From: an uncultured Clostridium sp.
GTDB taxonomy: Bacteria; Bacillota; Clostridia; TANB77; CAG-508
NCBI GenBank assembly: GCA_947570695.1
Contig: CANOVB010000002.1
Span: forward strand, 265,992 to 329,706
Length of the DNA: 63,715 bases
Direction of reading: 5' to 3'
In this document: positions 38,001 through 44,995 of the stretch, piece after piece
Numbering within the stretch: position 1 is the stretch's first letter
Layout: every line of letters begins with the position of its first letter
Translations under genes and position numbers: made by a program
Notes under the pieces: generated by a model
The model's database searches: none
What the model was told of the DNA's origin: nothing
The model's input: the letters and a program-made list of their open reading frames with translations, nothing else

Positions 38001-40053
38001 TGATAAACAGAATGTAAGAATAACAAATAATAATGGAAAGAACACTTATACTTTTACAGATAATGGTGAATTTAAATTTGAATATGTAGATGAAGCGGGA
38101 AATACTGGAAGTAGGGTAGCAAAAGTAACATGGATAGATAAGACTTTACCAGTTGCAACAATCACATATAGTACCCAAGACCCAACAAACCAAGATGTAA
38201 CAGCAACTATTACATTTGATAAAGAAAATGTTACTGTAGAAGGTGGAAACACACATATATTTACAGAAAATGGAGAATATGAATTTGTATTTGTAGGACC
38301 AGCAGGAAATAAAGGTGTTGCAAAAGCAAAAGTAACATGGATTGATAAAGAAGTTCCAGAAGCAACAATCATATATAGTGCAATAGCTCAAACAAATCAA
38401 GATATAATAGCAACAGTAGTTTTTGAAAATGAAAAAGAAGGCGAAGTAAGAATAACAAATAATAATGGAAGCAATCAATATAGATTTGAAGAAAACGGAA
38501 CATTTACATTTGACTTTACAGATAGAGCAGGAAATACAGGAAGAGCAATCGCTATTGTAAATAATATTGATAAAGTAGCTCCAACTGCAACAGTTTCATA
38601 TAATATAACAAATAAAACAAATCAAAATGTAGTAGCAAGCTTATCAGATATAAGTGAAGAAATAACAATAACAAATAATGATGGAAATGACACGCATACA
38701 TTTACACAAAATGGAACATTTATTTTTGAATTTGTAGATAAAGCAGGAAATGCAGGAACTGCAGAAGCAAAAGTAACATGGATTGATAGAGGATCTCCAG
38801 AAGCAACTATCGAATATAGTACTACAGAATTAACAAATCAAGATGTAACTGCTACTATAACATTCAATAAAGAGAATGTGACAGTAGATGGAGGAAATAC
38901 ACATATATTTACAAAAAACGGAGAATTTACATTTGAATACACTGATGAAGCTGGAAATGATGGAATGGCAACAGCAGTAGTAACATGGATAGATAAAGAG
39001 GCTCCAACTGCAACAATAGAATATGATATAACAGAAGAAACAACAGAAAGCGTTGTAGCAAGTATAAAATTTAATGAAGAAAATGTAACAATAACAAATA
39101 ACAATGGAAACAGCACATATACATTTGAAGAAAATGGAGAGTTTATATTTGAATTTGTAGATAGAGCAGGAAATACAGGAACAGCAAAAGCAGTAGTAGA
39201 TTGGATTTTAGATCAATCAGATGAACCAAGTTTTGAAATTGATTTAGTATCTTCAAAAAATATATTAAATCCAGGTGATGAGTTTGAAATTGATATTAGA
39301 ATTAATAAGATGAAAAACATTCAAAATGGATTGTTAGCTATTATGGGGCAATTAGAATATAATAGTCAAGATCTAGAGCTATTAGAGATTACTGGAAAAA
39401 ATGGATGGAATATTGATGAAGATTCATTTAATGAAAAGAACTTTAAATTTGTAACAGAAAATGGAAAATTTATAACAGAGAACGGAACTGTAGTAACATT
39501 AAGAGTAAAAGTAAATGAAAATATTAATGAATCAAAAGATATTATTTTAAAAGTAAAATCAGTAATTGGAAGTGATGCTCAATTAGATATAACTGCTAAA
39601 GAAAAATCTATAACTTTACATGTAGAAAAAGACATAGAAGCTGCAAAAATAACATCAGAAGTATATACAATAAGAGAAGATATTATATCAAGAATATTGC
39701 CTCAAACAACAGTTAGTGAATTCAGAAATAATGTAACAGTAAATAGAGAAATAACTATTATGGATGAAAACGGAGATGTTTTAGGAGACAATGATATTAT
39801 TGCAACAGGTATGATGTTAGAAGTAGGCGATGAAGAACTAGCATTTACATTAATAGTTATAGGAGATATTAATAGAGATGGAGATATGACATTAACAGAT
39901 CTTGCTTTAATAAAATTACATCTTGTTGAAAAACAAATATTAACAGGAGTAGATTTTATAGCAGCAGATATAAATAATTCTGGAGATGTTGAATTAACGG
40001 ATTTAGCACAAATTAAATTAATACTAGTAGGAAAAAAAGAAATAGAGCAATAA
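32062..40053 (+). CDS. Giant secreted multidomain protein: NPCBM, transglutaminase-like core, F5/8C and Ig repeats, cohesin, dockerin
   Basis: 2663 residues. Signal peptide 1-29; NPCBM-type sugar-binding domain about 34-190 (GIAAHATSTVVYDIT); a helical region; a papain/transglutaminase-like core with Cys495 (CVCGGISKSG), His521 (GQPGHAALLYY) and Asp540/542 (YWGIDNDVSGW); TPR-like helices about 605-665; three long repeats each ending in an F5/8C (discoidin) domain; ten Ig-like repeats; a cohesin-like domain (nt 39223-39630, FEIDLVSSKNILNPGDEFEI); and a type I dockerin with two Ca-binding loops (GDINRDGDMTLTDL at 2601, ADINNSGDVELTDL at 2635). The parts suggest glycan binding, a Cys-protease or cross-linking activity, and assembly into a multi-enzyme complex. 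No LPXTG anchor. Start ATG 32062 behind AGAAAGGA. Own promoter and terminator. Confidence 0.93.
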   Translation: MEKNKKILISMIMIFMLIFLGIFIQEVQATEKQYQYLSDMKYVSNQSSVGWGSITLDKNLDTKYNGGLITLIVDGQPKKFLKGIAAHATSTVVYDITDYDYDFFTAYIGVDASRGSAGNGVKFLIYTSVDGENWDLKTPASPKAMKGNSNAEFVKIDIKDANYLKLYAHNNGNADGDHSVYANAKLVKEGYDENVSVADFIKTVEEYDEAIKSHYGEEITGEYELLLLQREFVKNTDYELLQAYVQISEDNMNTVSWLMNDLENLRYYILGGTPTGGYISSLKQLTRLLKEYKSDFDITEPISEEGIRRLHNRRPNAPITKGDLYKRMAITLSLTHSAQVALWMQPSAVENQSDSVVRYRIYKEMYNQGKFRVTSAVDITPWFETYTIEEMRYVMNTLLDDESIVWLNEYTQAKIDKTPNNAWGLLTPHSYIAYVWPNYGNPIYYSEENRDYFNQLFSVNGKTLDDYGISRGTLNYRLNKLWMNFRNKFGTGCVCGGISKSGHCIRGVHGIASAVIGQPGHAALLYYTQDSNGKGYWGIDNDVSGWTLSEKGERLPLGWGNASYSRGYSVVYIALAQEAMNQQETLENCQKIIIEAKIYEGDPVKQEEVYRKALEVQPINIDAWYGLYSAYCANPEKTEDDFYYLAEEMAESLKYFPLPMYHLTNLIKPKMVSVENSYRFTLLQTRILNEAKVTPNNTADSYTVYQPSLTRLEANHILGSLDTSIASFSFDGNDANKIVLSSRFDGNGVRWDYCIDGNPQGGLEHWHEVAFDGSEEHKLLLTPEEIASITAENDIYIHIVGVNYSEENLYKIDIQESAGLPITLYANDLENRLVAATPAMQWKYNETDRWTSYSDETPDLTGNKAVIVRVGATGTYLASTNSRTYNFTEDNQPDTRKYIPVSHLSINAVSSEATAQGRHARNAIDANPNTNWHSAWDGSDRNKFIVIQLDEPKNLTSLEYIPLAGGNGKIESAQILTSMDGENWTEVVPGTDWRYANTNDVSIKSVDFEPTKAKYIKIVGKKTQAASASNSFMVAAMFNLYENKAVELVGTYSFDGENGGKIALLDEYKTLDWKYSLDSGATWKDGTGDVHQLTQAEMNQIDENNKIKIKFDGNETIYTINIKKGETPNIIAYLNDWENRLIGVTNPEIFEWKIEGEALWKSFSDEEPVVQGNKKLLVRAKATGIYTASDALEYQFNEDVNTQKETYIPISHLSIHAYSSQSIDSNRPFYAPNAIDGNRNTIWHTDFRYSIAGTRAFITIKLDSSKYISALEYVQKKYREDDPSYIRNAYIYVSENGEDWIEAGRLENAEQNEEFKKIVFDESISGQYVKIEAEGYGIFASLAMVNLYEDTTIKKVGSFSFDGEDANKIILVDEFKGSNWEYSLDGGATWKRGTSDNYTLTEAEVEQINGDNKIKIRINNVEYIINIQKSSRPTITAYLNDLENRLIGMEDTDGLEWKIETIQRTNDKWTDYSEQEPIVEGNAKLLIRKKAKNVFAASEVVEFQFTADNQEDTRKYIPVAQLSLASVSAEDKGQNGAAINAIDGNYNTRWLNSASGTDTQKYIIIKFDTAVYLSAMDYVPHSENGKILSGKIEGSMDGENFTDIATITGWANNQNTKTIDFDESVKVRYVKITGVETSYTSAKRHIGARMFNFYEDITKRDGVTPTAQIEYSNRELTNRDVVVRLVNPSTNITVLNNGGSTEYTFEQNGTFTFEFEDAEGNKGTATATVDWICKTLPEAIFEYDIPNPTNKDVTVTVKFKVNGEFNDNVTILNNDGSNTHTFEENGDFVFEFRGPYGNEGTATATVDWIYKTLPNATFTYDIQEPTNRPVTVTVEFDREGTVVTNNNGSNQHTFEENGTFTFEFRGPYGNEGMATASVDWIDSTTPTADITYNITEKTNQNVVATLDIGNKNLTITNNNGRNTHTFEENGSFTFEFEDALGNRGTAIATVNWIDKVIPNAIISYNISEPTNQEVIATINFDKQNVRITNNNGKNTYTFTDNGEFKFEYVDEAGNTGSRVAKVTWIDKTLPVATITYSTQDPTNQDVTATITFDKENVTVEGGNTHIFTENGEYEFVFVGPAGNKGVAKAKVTWIDKEVPEATIIYSAIAQTNQDIIATVVFENEKEGEVRITNNNGSNQYRFEENGTFTFDFTDRAGNTGRAIAIVNNIDKVAPTATVSYNITNKTNQNVVASLSDISEEITITNNDGNDTHTFTQNGTFIFEFVDKAGNAGTAEAKVTWIDRGSPEATIEYSTTELTNQDVTATITFNKENVTVDGGNTHIFTKNGEFTFEYTDEAGNDGMATAVVTWIDKEAPTATIEYDITEETTESVVASIKFNEENVTITNNNGNSTYTFEENGEFIFEFVDRAGNTGTAKAVVDWILDQSDEPSFEIDLVSSKNILNPGDEFEIDIRINKMKNIQNGLLAIMGQLEYNSQDLELLEITGKNGWNIDEDSFNEKNFKFVTENGKFITENGTVVTLRVKVNENINESKDIILKVKSVIGSDAQLDITAKEKSITLHVEKDIEAAKITSEVYTIREDIISRILPQTTVSEFRNNVTVNREITIMDENGDVLGDNDIIATGMMLEVGDEELAFTLIVIGDINRDGDMTLTDLALIKLHLVEKQILTGVDFIAADINNSGDVELTDLAQIKLILVGKKEIEQ
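34240..37029 (+). repeat. Three tandem about 900-1000-bp coding repeats
   Basis: Copies begin near 34240, 35209 and 36130. Each encodes a strand-rich block starting SFDG(E/N), a segment with LNDLENRLIG or similar, then an F5/8C module beginning YIP(V/I)(S/A). Similarity is clear in protein, weaker in DNA, so the duplication is old. Confidence 0.85.
37042..39210 (+). repeat. Ten tandem Ig-like coding repeats of about 210-225 bp
   Basis: Units start at about 37042, 37264, 37495, 37711, 37927, 38143, 38350, 38575, 38791 and 38998. Consensus: (P)xATIxYxxxxxTNQDVxAT, then a TNNNGxNTHTFEENGxFxF core and GNxGTAxAxVxWIDK end. Units 6 and 9 share a shorter core (VEGGNTHIF / VDGGNTHIF), suggesting duplication of a block of units. 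Confidence 0.9.
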
Positions 40054-40061
40054 TGAAATTT

Positions 40062-40102
40062 AATAATGAGTATGAGGATTACCTCATACTCATTATTTTT
40101 TT
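40062..40102 (+). terminator. Terminator of the giant gene
   Basis: AATAATGAGTATGAGG (40062-40077) pairs with CCTCATACTCATTATT (40082-40097), 4-base loop, T7 tail. Confidence 0.92.
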
Positions 40103-40161
40103 AATAAAGTAAAAAATATAATACTTAATAATTTATAAAAATAAATTATTAAAATATAAAA

Positions 40162-40186
40162 AACACATGCTTAAACAGCATGTGTT
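40162..40186 (-). terminator. Terminator of tRNA-Arg(ACG)
   Basis: AACACATGC (40162-40170) and GCATGTGTT (40178-40186) form a hairpin that on the minus strand is followed by T6. Confidence 0.85.
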
Positions 40187-40262
40187 GGTGCGCCTGGAGG
40201 GATTCGAACCCCCGATCTCAGACTTCGTAGGCCTGCATTCTATCCAACTAAACTACAGACGC
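40186..40262 (-). tRNA. tRNA-Arg (anticodon ACG)
   Basis: 77-nt cloverleaf with encoded CCA: acceptor GCGTCTG/CAGGCGC, anticodon stem CAGGC/GTCTG with loop CTACGAA, T loop TTCGAAT. It marks the left edge of the accessory region. Confidence 0.95.
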
Positions 40263-40306
40263 AAAGGATAAATTGCAATATAATATAAACTTATACAACC
40301 TCAATT

Positions 40307-40335
40307 ATGATAACATAAAGGATTAGCTTTGTCAA
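40307..40335 (-). promoter_or_regulatory. Promoter of tRNA-Arg(ACG)
   Basis: Minus-strand TTGACA (40330-40335), 17-base spacer, TATCAT (40307-40312). Confidence 0.85.
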
Positions 40336-40363
40336 ACCTGAGACTGGTTTTATAAGATAATAT

Positions 40364-41077
40364 TTAGATTGTTTTATAGTCAATATTTGCTAGTTTTGCT
40401 TGCTTACATAAGTCTTTAGTTTGGATTTTATAGTGTTTTCCATCTTTTACTGTATAAGTTCCACATTGTCTAAATTCAAAATTAACATTCTTTCTTATAC
40501 ATTGTTCTCTAAGATCTAATGCCCAGTTATAATTAAATACTCTAGCATTTATATCAGATTCTCCGCCACAAACAACTAATTCAATATTATCAAGATATTT
40601 TTCAATGCTTATTTTCTCTAATAGTGGTTGTGCTGTTATACATTTATGCTTTATTGGTAAATCTTTAAATATTGATAATTTATAATCAGCATTTTTTTGA
40701 TTTTCAATAGTACAACATACAACTACATTATCATATCCGTCATTCCAGTCACTTGGAATACATTTCATAAATCTATCAATTCTTTTGGTCAGAAATAGAA
40801 AAGTGCAGTCTTGTCTTTCTTTAATCATTTCCCAGCATTCATTTCTCCATGTGTCTGCTTCTTCAATAAGAAAATCTGTAGAAAAGCATAAGTAAACAAT
40901 TCCAGATTTCATTTTATAATTGCCATTTTTTAATTTCTCTATTGGCTTTTCAAAATCTTTTGTTTTTACTATTTCATTTGTATTAACATTTCTTTTGAAA
41001 TCGCCTTTATGAATATAGCAATGTAAACAACCATCACTACATTTTTTACAACCTCTCCAAGGATTCCACATTGACAT
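40364..41077 (-). CDS. DUF5131 (phage Gp37/Gp68-like) protein
   Basis: The 237-residue protein opens MSMWNPWRGCKKCSDGCLHC, matching the N terminus of DUF5131 family proteins (WNPxxGCxxxSxGCxxCY), whose Cys cluster suggests an iron-sulphur radical SAM-like enzyme. Later parts include FLTKRIDRFMKCIP, VVCCTIENQKNAD and VCGGESD, also family features. Members are often carried by phages and mobile elements; the reaction is not known. ATG 41077 is behind GAGGTAAT. First protein gene inside the accessory region. Confidence 0.8.
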   Translation of the reverse strand: MSMWNPWRGCKKCSDGCLHCYIHKGDFKRNVNTNEIVKTKDFEKPIEKLKNGNYKMKSGIVYLCFSTDFLIEEADTWRNECWEMIKERQDCTFLFLTKRIDRFMKCIPSDWNDGYDNVVVCCTIENQKNADYKLSIFKDLPIKHKCITAQPLLEKISIEKYLDNIELVVCGGESDINARVFNYNWALDLREQCIRKNVNFEFRQCGTYTVKDGKHYKIQTKDLCKQAKLANIDYKTI

Positions 41078-41131
41078 ATAATTACCTCTAAGTTTAATTT
41101 GAATTATTTTTCTTTCATAATAAATTTGTGT

Positions 41132-41638
41132 TTAGTTTTTAATAATAGAGTACATTTTCATATCTAATATTTTATTATTTTTAATGGCATTTTTTCTTAA
41201 GGTTCCTTCAAATTCAAATCCTACTTTTTCTAGAACTCTACAAGAAGCTAAATTATAAGCAAATGGTTCTGCAAATAGTCTAATTATATCAGTTTCATTA
41301 AATATATAATCACATACTTCTTTTATAACTTTTGTCATAATACCATAACCCCAATATTCTTCTGCTATATAGTATCCTAATTCTGCTGTTTTATAATGAA
41401 TATTATCTTTCCTAGATACGCCAACACTTCCAATTACTTTATTATCTACTAATACTGCTCAAGAGTATATACTATTTTTAGGGGCGCATAAAGTTCGATT
41501 GATAAATTCTTGTGCATTTTCTATTGTATATGGATAAGGGATACCATCTCGTAAATTATCTAAAACATTTTTATTATTTATAGCATTTTTTAGTTGTTCT
41601 GCGTCTTCTATTTTCCAGCCTCTAATAGAAATATCCAT
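41132..41638 (-). pseudogene. GNAT acetyltransferase (RimJ/RimL-like) with in-frame TGA
   Basis: From ATG 41638 (behind AAGGAG) the frame encodes a 168-residue GNAT enzyme: N-terminal ISIRGWKIEDAEQLKNAI, acetyl-CoA motif EEYWGYGIMTKVIKEV, and a C-terminal ...NLASCRVLEKVGFEFEGTLR as in ribosomal-protein-type acetyltransferases. A single TGA at 41459-41461, between IYS and AVLVDNK, splits it; both sides are otherwise in the same frame and well conserved. Either a recent nonsense mutation or a sequence error. The remaining C-terminal frame begins at 41338. Confidence 0.85.
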
Positions 41639-42062
41639 ATTTTATTTCTCCTTAAATATTATAATTTTTTTATACTATTTCATAAATATACTTATATTTT
41701 TTTATATAAAAATTTAAAGTGAATATGCATTATTTTACTTTCAAATTATGCTTTATATAAAACTATTATATCATAAATGTTAACTAAATAATTATATTTA
41801 ATTTGAATGCACTAATATTTATTTTATTATCTTTAGTATTCAAATGTGTAACTAAAAAAGTAGGAGAGATAGTTAATTTTGAAATTACCACTGAGGATAA
41901 TTAAATCGCTAAATTGATAATTTATAAATAATAGATTTTACAGAATAAGCATTATAAATAAAAAATGACTAATATGTTATTATATCTCTGCATAAAAAGC
42001 GTAAATAAAGAAAATTACAAATTGCTATTAAAAAATAGGAATTATTAATTATCTGTTTTTGT
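41639..42062. other. 424-base gap, nothing recognised
   Basis: Very AT-rich. I see no ORF with a ribosome binding site, no hairpin with a T tract and no repeats beyond base bias. Confidence 0.5.
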
Positions 42063-42372
42063 TTATATATTCCATTGGTGTTTTTTTAAATCAACACAAA
42101 AATTATCTTTAAAAGTAACACCTTCACTTTTCAATAGATCTATTTGCTGAATCCAGCCTGGAGAAATTCTGCCCTGATGATTAACAACTCTATGGCAAGG
42201 AAAATCGCCATAACGAAAAGCCATTTTTAATGCTCTGCCAACTAATCTTGCATTTTTAGGCTTTCCAATTAGCTTGGCGATTTGTCCATATGTTGCAACA
42301 CAACCGAGTAGGTATTTCTTCTACTATGGAATATATTAAATAAGATAAATCATTATCTAATACTGGTTTCAT
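42063..42372 (-). pseudogene. Alkyltransferase-like (MGMT C-domain) protein, frameshifted
   Basis: From ATG 42372 the product begins KPVLDNDLSYLIYSIVEEIP, then shifts frame at about 42305-42308. Dropping one base gives (T)GCVATYGQIAKLIGKPKNAR, DFPCHRVVNHQGRISPGW and a normal C terminus ending at TAA 42063. This is the small DNA-binding-domain-only MGMT relative; the PCHRV motif keeps Cys, so it would be a methyltransferase-like rather than Trp-type ATL protein. It faces away from the full-length ogt at 42592. Confidence 0.82.
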
Positions 42373-42591
42373 ACATACACCTCAAAAATATTATAAAATA
42401 AATGTAATAAAATTTCAAATGAATAAATTGTATGTACGTAAAAAGCGGGATTTTTTTTAAATATATGTTATAATATAAATGCAAAAGAAATGAGAAAATT
42501 AATATGCTTTGGTTAGGAGCTACAAAGGTAAATGCTATTAAAGAACCAACAACATTTTTTAGAAGTTAGAAAAAATTAGGAGGAAATTAGA

Positions 42592-43131
42592 ATGCTTTAT
42601 ACATCTAAATATAAATCACCTGTTGGTAATTTATTAATTGCTTCAAAAGACAATAAATTAGTAGGACTATGGATAGAAAATCAAAAATACTATTTATCCA
42701 ATTTCAAAGAAAAAATAATAGAAACAGAAAATCTTGAAATATTAGTAAAAACGAAAAAATGGTTAGATAGATATTTTAGTGGAGGAACCTCAGACATAAA
42801 CGAATTAGATATAAATTTTATTGGAAGTAAATTTAGAAAAAGTGTATGGGAAATTCTAAAAAATATTCCTTATGGAGAAATAATTACTTATAATGATATT
42901 GCGAAAGAACTTGCTAGACAAAAAGGAATAGAAAGGATGTCGGCACAAGCGGTAGGAGGAGCAGTAGCACATAATCCTATTTTAATTATTATTCCTTGCC
43001 ATAGAGTTGTTGGAACAAATGGGAACTTAACAGGTTATGCAGGTGGAATAAAAAACAAAGTAGAATTGTTAAAACTAGAAGGAAACGATATGAGTAAATA
43101 TTTTATTCCAAGACAAAGTAATGTATCATAA
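42592..43131 (+). CDS. ogt: Methylated-DNA--protein-cysteine S-methyltransferase
   Basis: 179 residues; repairs O6-alkylguanine by transferring the alkyl group to its own Cys, a suicide reaction. The active site is Cys136 in IIIPCHRVVGTNG, with the helix-turn-helix AQAVGGAVAHNP just before and GYAGGIKNKVELLKLE after. The N-terminal ribonuclease-like domain is present (SPVGNLLIASKD). ATG 42592 is behind TTAGGAGG. It lies 77 bases upstream of the Lsa-type gene, in the same direction. Confidence 0.94.
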   Translation: MLYTSKYKSPVGNLLIASKDNKLVGLWIENQKYYLSNFKEKIIETENLEILVKTKKWLDRYFSGGTSDINELDINFIGSKFRKSVWEILKNIPYGEIITYNDIAKELARQKGIERMSAQAVGGAVAHNPILIIIPCHRVVGTNGNLTGYAGGIKNKVELLKLEGNDMSKYFIPRQSNVS

Positions 43132-43208
43132 TAATATGTGAATGGTGTAATGTATTTATACGAAAAATGCTAGAAATTAGGCAATAGAAATATTAGGAGT
43201 GTGAAAGA

Positions 43209-44693
43209 ATGTCTTTAATAAGTGTAAATAATTTAACTTTTGGATATGATGGAAGTTATAATAATATATTTGAAGATGTATCCTTTAATATAGATACTGA
43301 TTGGAAATTGGGTTTAATTGGTAGAAATGGAAAAGGGAAAACTACATTTTTAAACTTGTTGCAGGGAAAATATGAATATAAAGGTACAATATCTAAAAAT
43401 GTTGAAGTTGATTATTTTCCTTTTGAAGTATCAAATAAAAATAGAATGTCAATAGAAATAGTAAATGAAGTTGCTTCAAATGCCCAAGATTGGGAAATTA
43501 TAAAAGAATTAAACTTGCTTAATGCCGATACAGAAATATTATATAGAAATTTTAATTTATTAAGTGGTGGCGAGCAAATAAAGATACTTTTAATAAGTCT
43601 ATTTTTAAAAGGAAATAATTTTTTACTTATAGATGAGCCTACAAATCATTTAGATATTGAAACAAGAAATAATTTAATTAATTATTTAGAAAAGAAAACT
43701 GGATTTATAGTAGTTTCCCATGATAGAAATTTTTTAGATAAAGTTGTAAATCATATAATTGCTATAAATAATACTAATATAGAAATTGTACAAGGTAATT
43801 TTTCATCTTGGAAAGAAAATAGAGATAGACAAGACAATTTTGAAATAATGCAAAATGAAAGGCTACAAAAAGATATAACTAGACTTGAAATTGCCTCTAA
43901 AAATTCTGCAAAATGGTCAAATGAAGCAGAAAAAGGAAAAAGTAAAAAATACAATTCAGAAACTACAATAGACAAGGGCTACGTAGGGCATAAAGCCTCT
44001 AAAATGATGAAAAGTTCAAAAGTTATGGAACAAAGAACTCAAAAAGCAATAGATGAAAAAGCTAATTTATTAAAAAATATAGATCGAAACGAACCCTTAA
44101 AAATCATTCCGTTAGAATGCAATAAAAATCCATTAGTTTTATTAGATAAACTACAGATAAAGTACAATGAAAAAACGATATTTACCCCTGTTTCCTTTGA
44201 AGTAAATAATGGAGATAGAATTGCAATAGTTGGTAAAAATGGTATTGGAAAATCAAGTATACTAAAACTTATTCTAGGAAAAGAAATACAATATAATGGA
44301 AACTTTAAAATAGTAAATGATTTAAAAGTATCTTATGTATCACAAAGTACAGAAGATTTAAATGGAAATTTAAAAACTTTTGCACAAGATAATAAAATAG
44401 ATGAAAGCATTTTTAAAGCAATGTTAATAAAAATGGGATTATCTAAATCAGATTTTGATACTAATATACAAGATATGAGCAAAGGGCAAAAGAAAAAAGT
44501 CTTAATTGCAAAAAGCATATCTGAGCAAGCAAATATTTATATATGGGATGAACCATTAAATTATATTGATATATTAACAAGAATACAAATAGAAGAAGCT
44601 ATTTTAAATTATAAGCCTACTCTTATTTTTGTAGAACATGACGAAACATTTACTCAAAAAGTAGCAACAAAAATTATAATTATGAACTTATAA
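43209..44693 (+). CDS. Lsa-type ABC-F ribosomal protection protein
   Basis: 494 residues, the normal length of Lsa proteins. NBD1: MSLISVNNLTFGYDGSYNNI, Walker A GRNGKGKT (38-45), LSGGEQ, DEPTNHLD. NBD2: Walker A GKNGIGKSS (about 342), MSKGQKKK, WDEPLNYIDI. The N terminus (FEDVSFNIDTDWKLGLIGRN) and the second-domain WDEPLNYID are typical of the Lsa/Vga branch that dislodges lincosamides, pleuromutilins and streptogramin A from the ribosome. ATG 43209 follows TTAGGAGTG. It sits in the accessory region near mobile elements. Resistance is predicted by family, not proven; the drug spectrum cannot be read from sequence. Confidence 0.88.
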   Translation: MSLISVNNLTFGYDGSYNNIFEDVSFNIDTDWKLGLIGRNGKGKTTFLNLLQGKYEYKGTISKNVEVDYFPFEVSNKNRMSIEIVNEVASNAQDWEIIKELNLLNADTEILYRNFNLLSGGEQIKILLISLFLKGNNFLLIDEPTNHLDIETRNNLINYLEKKTGFIVVSHDRNFLDKVVNHIIAINNTNIEIVQGNFSSWKENRDRQDNFEIMQNERLQKDITRLEIASKNSAKWSNEAEKGKSKKYNSETTIDKGYVGHKASKMMKSSKVMEQRTQKAIDEKANLLKNIDRNEPLKIIPLECNKNPLVLLDKLQIKYNEKTIFTPVSFEVNNGDRIAIVGKNGIGKSSILKLILGKEIQYNGNFKIVNDLKVSYVSQSTEDLNGNLKTFAQDNKIDESIFKAMLIKMGLSKSDFDTNIQDMSKGQKKKVLIAKSISEQANIYIWDEPLNYIDILTRIQIEEAILNYKPTLIFVEHDETFTQKVATKIIIMNL

Positions 44694-44812
44694 TAAAAGA
44701 TGTTCAATTAGATATTGTTTTTATTATGACTATAAAATAATAAGAGGGAGTAATAAAACTGTTAAGTAAAACATAAAAATAACTTGTAATTTGTTAAATT
44801 TATTATAACATA

Positions 44813-44838
44813 AAAGAACAGATAGTTTTCTGTTCTTT
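44813..44838 (-). terminator. Terminator of the XRE/small-membrane-protein unit
   Basis: AAAGAACAG (44813-44821) pairs with CTGTTCTTT (44830-44838); on the minus strand TTTTATG follows. Confidence 0.65.
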
Positions 44839-44871
44839 ATACAAATACTTTTAATAATTAAATACTTTTTG

Positions 44872-44985
44872 TTAATTTTGTTCTTTCTTTTTTTCTTCTT
44901 TTTTCTTTTTACTCCACCAAGTACCAGTAAGTGAACAGCCTCCACCAATAAATATAAATACTATCATAAATATCCAAAATTCCAT
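44872..44985 (-). CDS. 37-aa small membrane protein with Lys/Glu-rich tail
   Basis: Too short for routine calling but well supported: AGGAGG with 6-base spacing before ATG 44985, and the start lies 10 bases after the HTH gene stop. The peptide has one hydrophobic helix (EFWIFMIVFIFIGGGCSLTG), TWW, then KKKKEEKKKEQN. A Cys after GGG could be lipid-modified or just membrane-embedded. It is probably co-translated with the XRE membrane regulator. Function unknown. Confidence 0.65.
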   Translation of the reverse strand: MEFWIFMIVFIFIGGGCSLTGTWWSKKKKEEKKKEQN

Positions 44986-44995
44986 ATTATTCCTC

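Noticed and set aside
37020..39116. Long minus-strand ORFs over the giant gene (for example 37020-37394, 38046-38372, 38838-39116)
   Set aside because: They are antisense shadows of the Ig repeats, with hydrophobic nonsense-like composition and no ribosome binding sites.
37042..39210. Regular repeats of about 70-75 codons that could suggest a CRISPR array
   Set aside because: They are in-frame protein repeats with conserved Ig-like residues; no short identical repeats with unique spacers exist.
42504..42569. 21-codon ORF upstream of ogt
   Set aside because: No ribosome binding site and no recognisable product.
44730..44948. 72-codon minus-strand ORF starting MVEAVHLL
   Set aside because: It overlaps the better-supported 37-codon gene in another frame and has no ribosome binding site.
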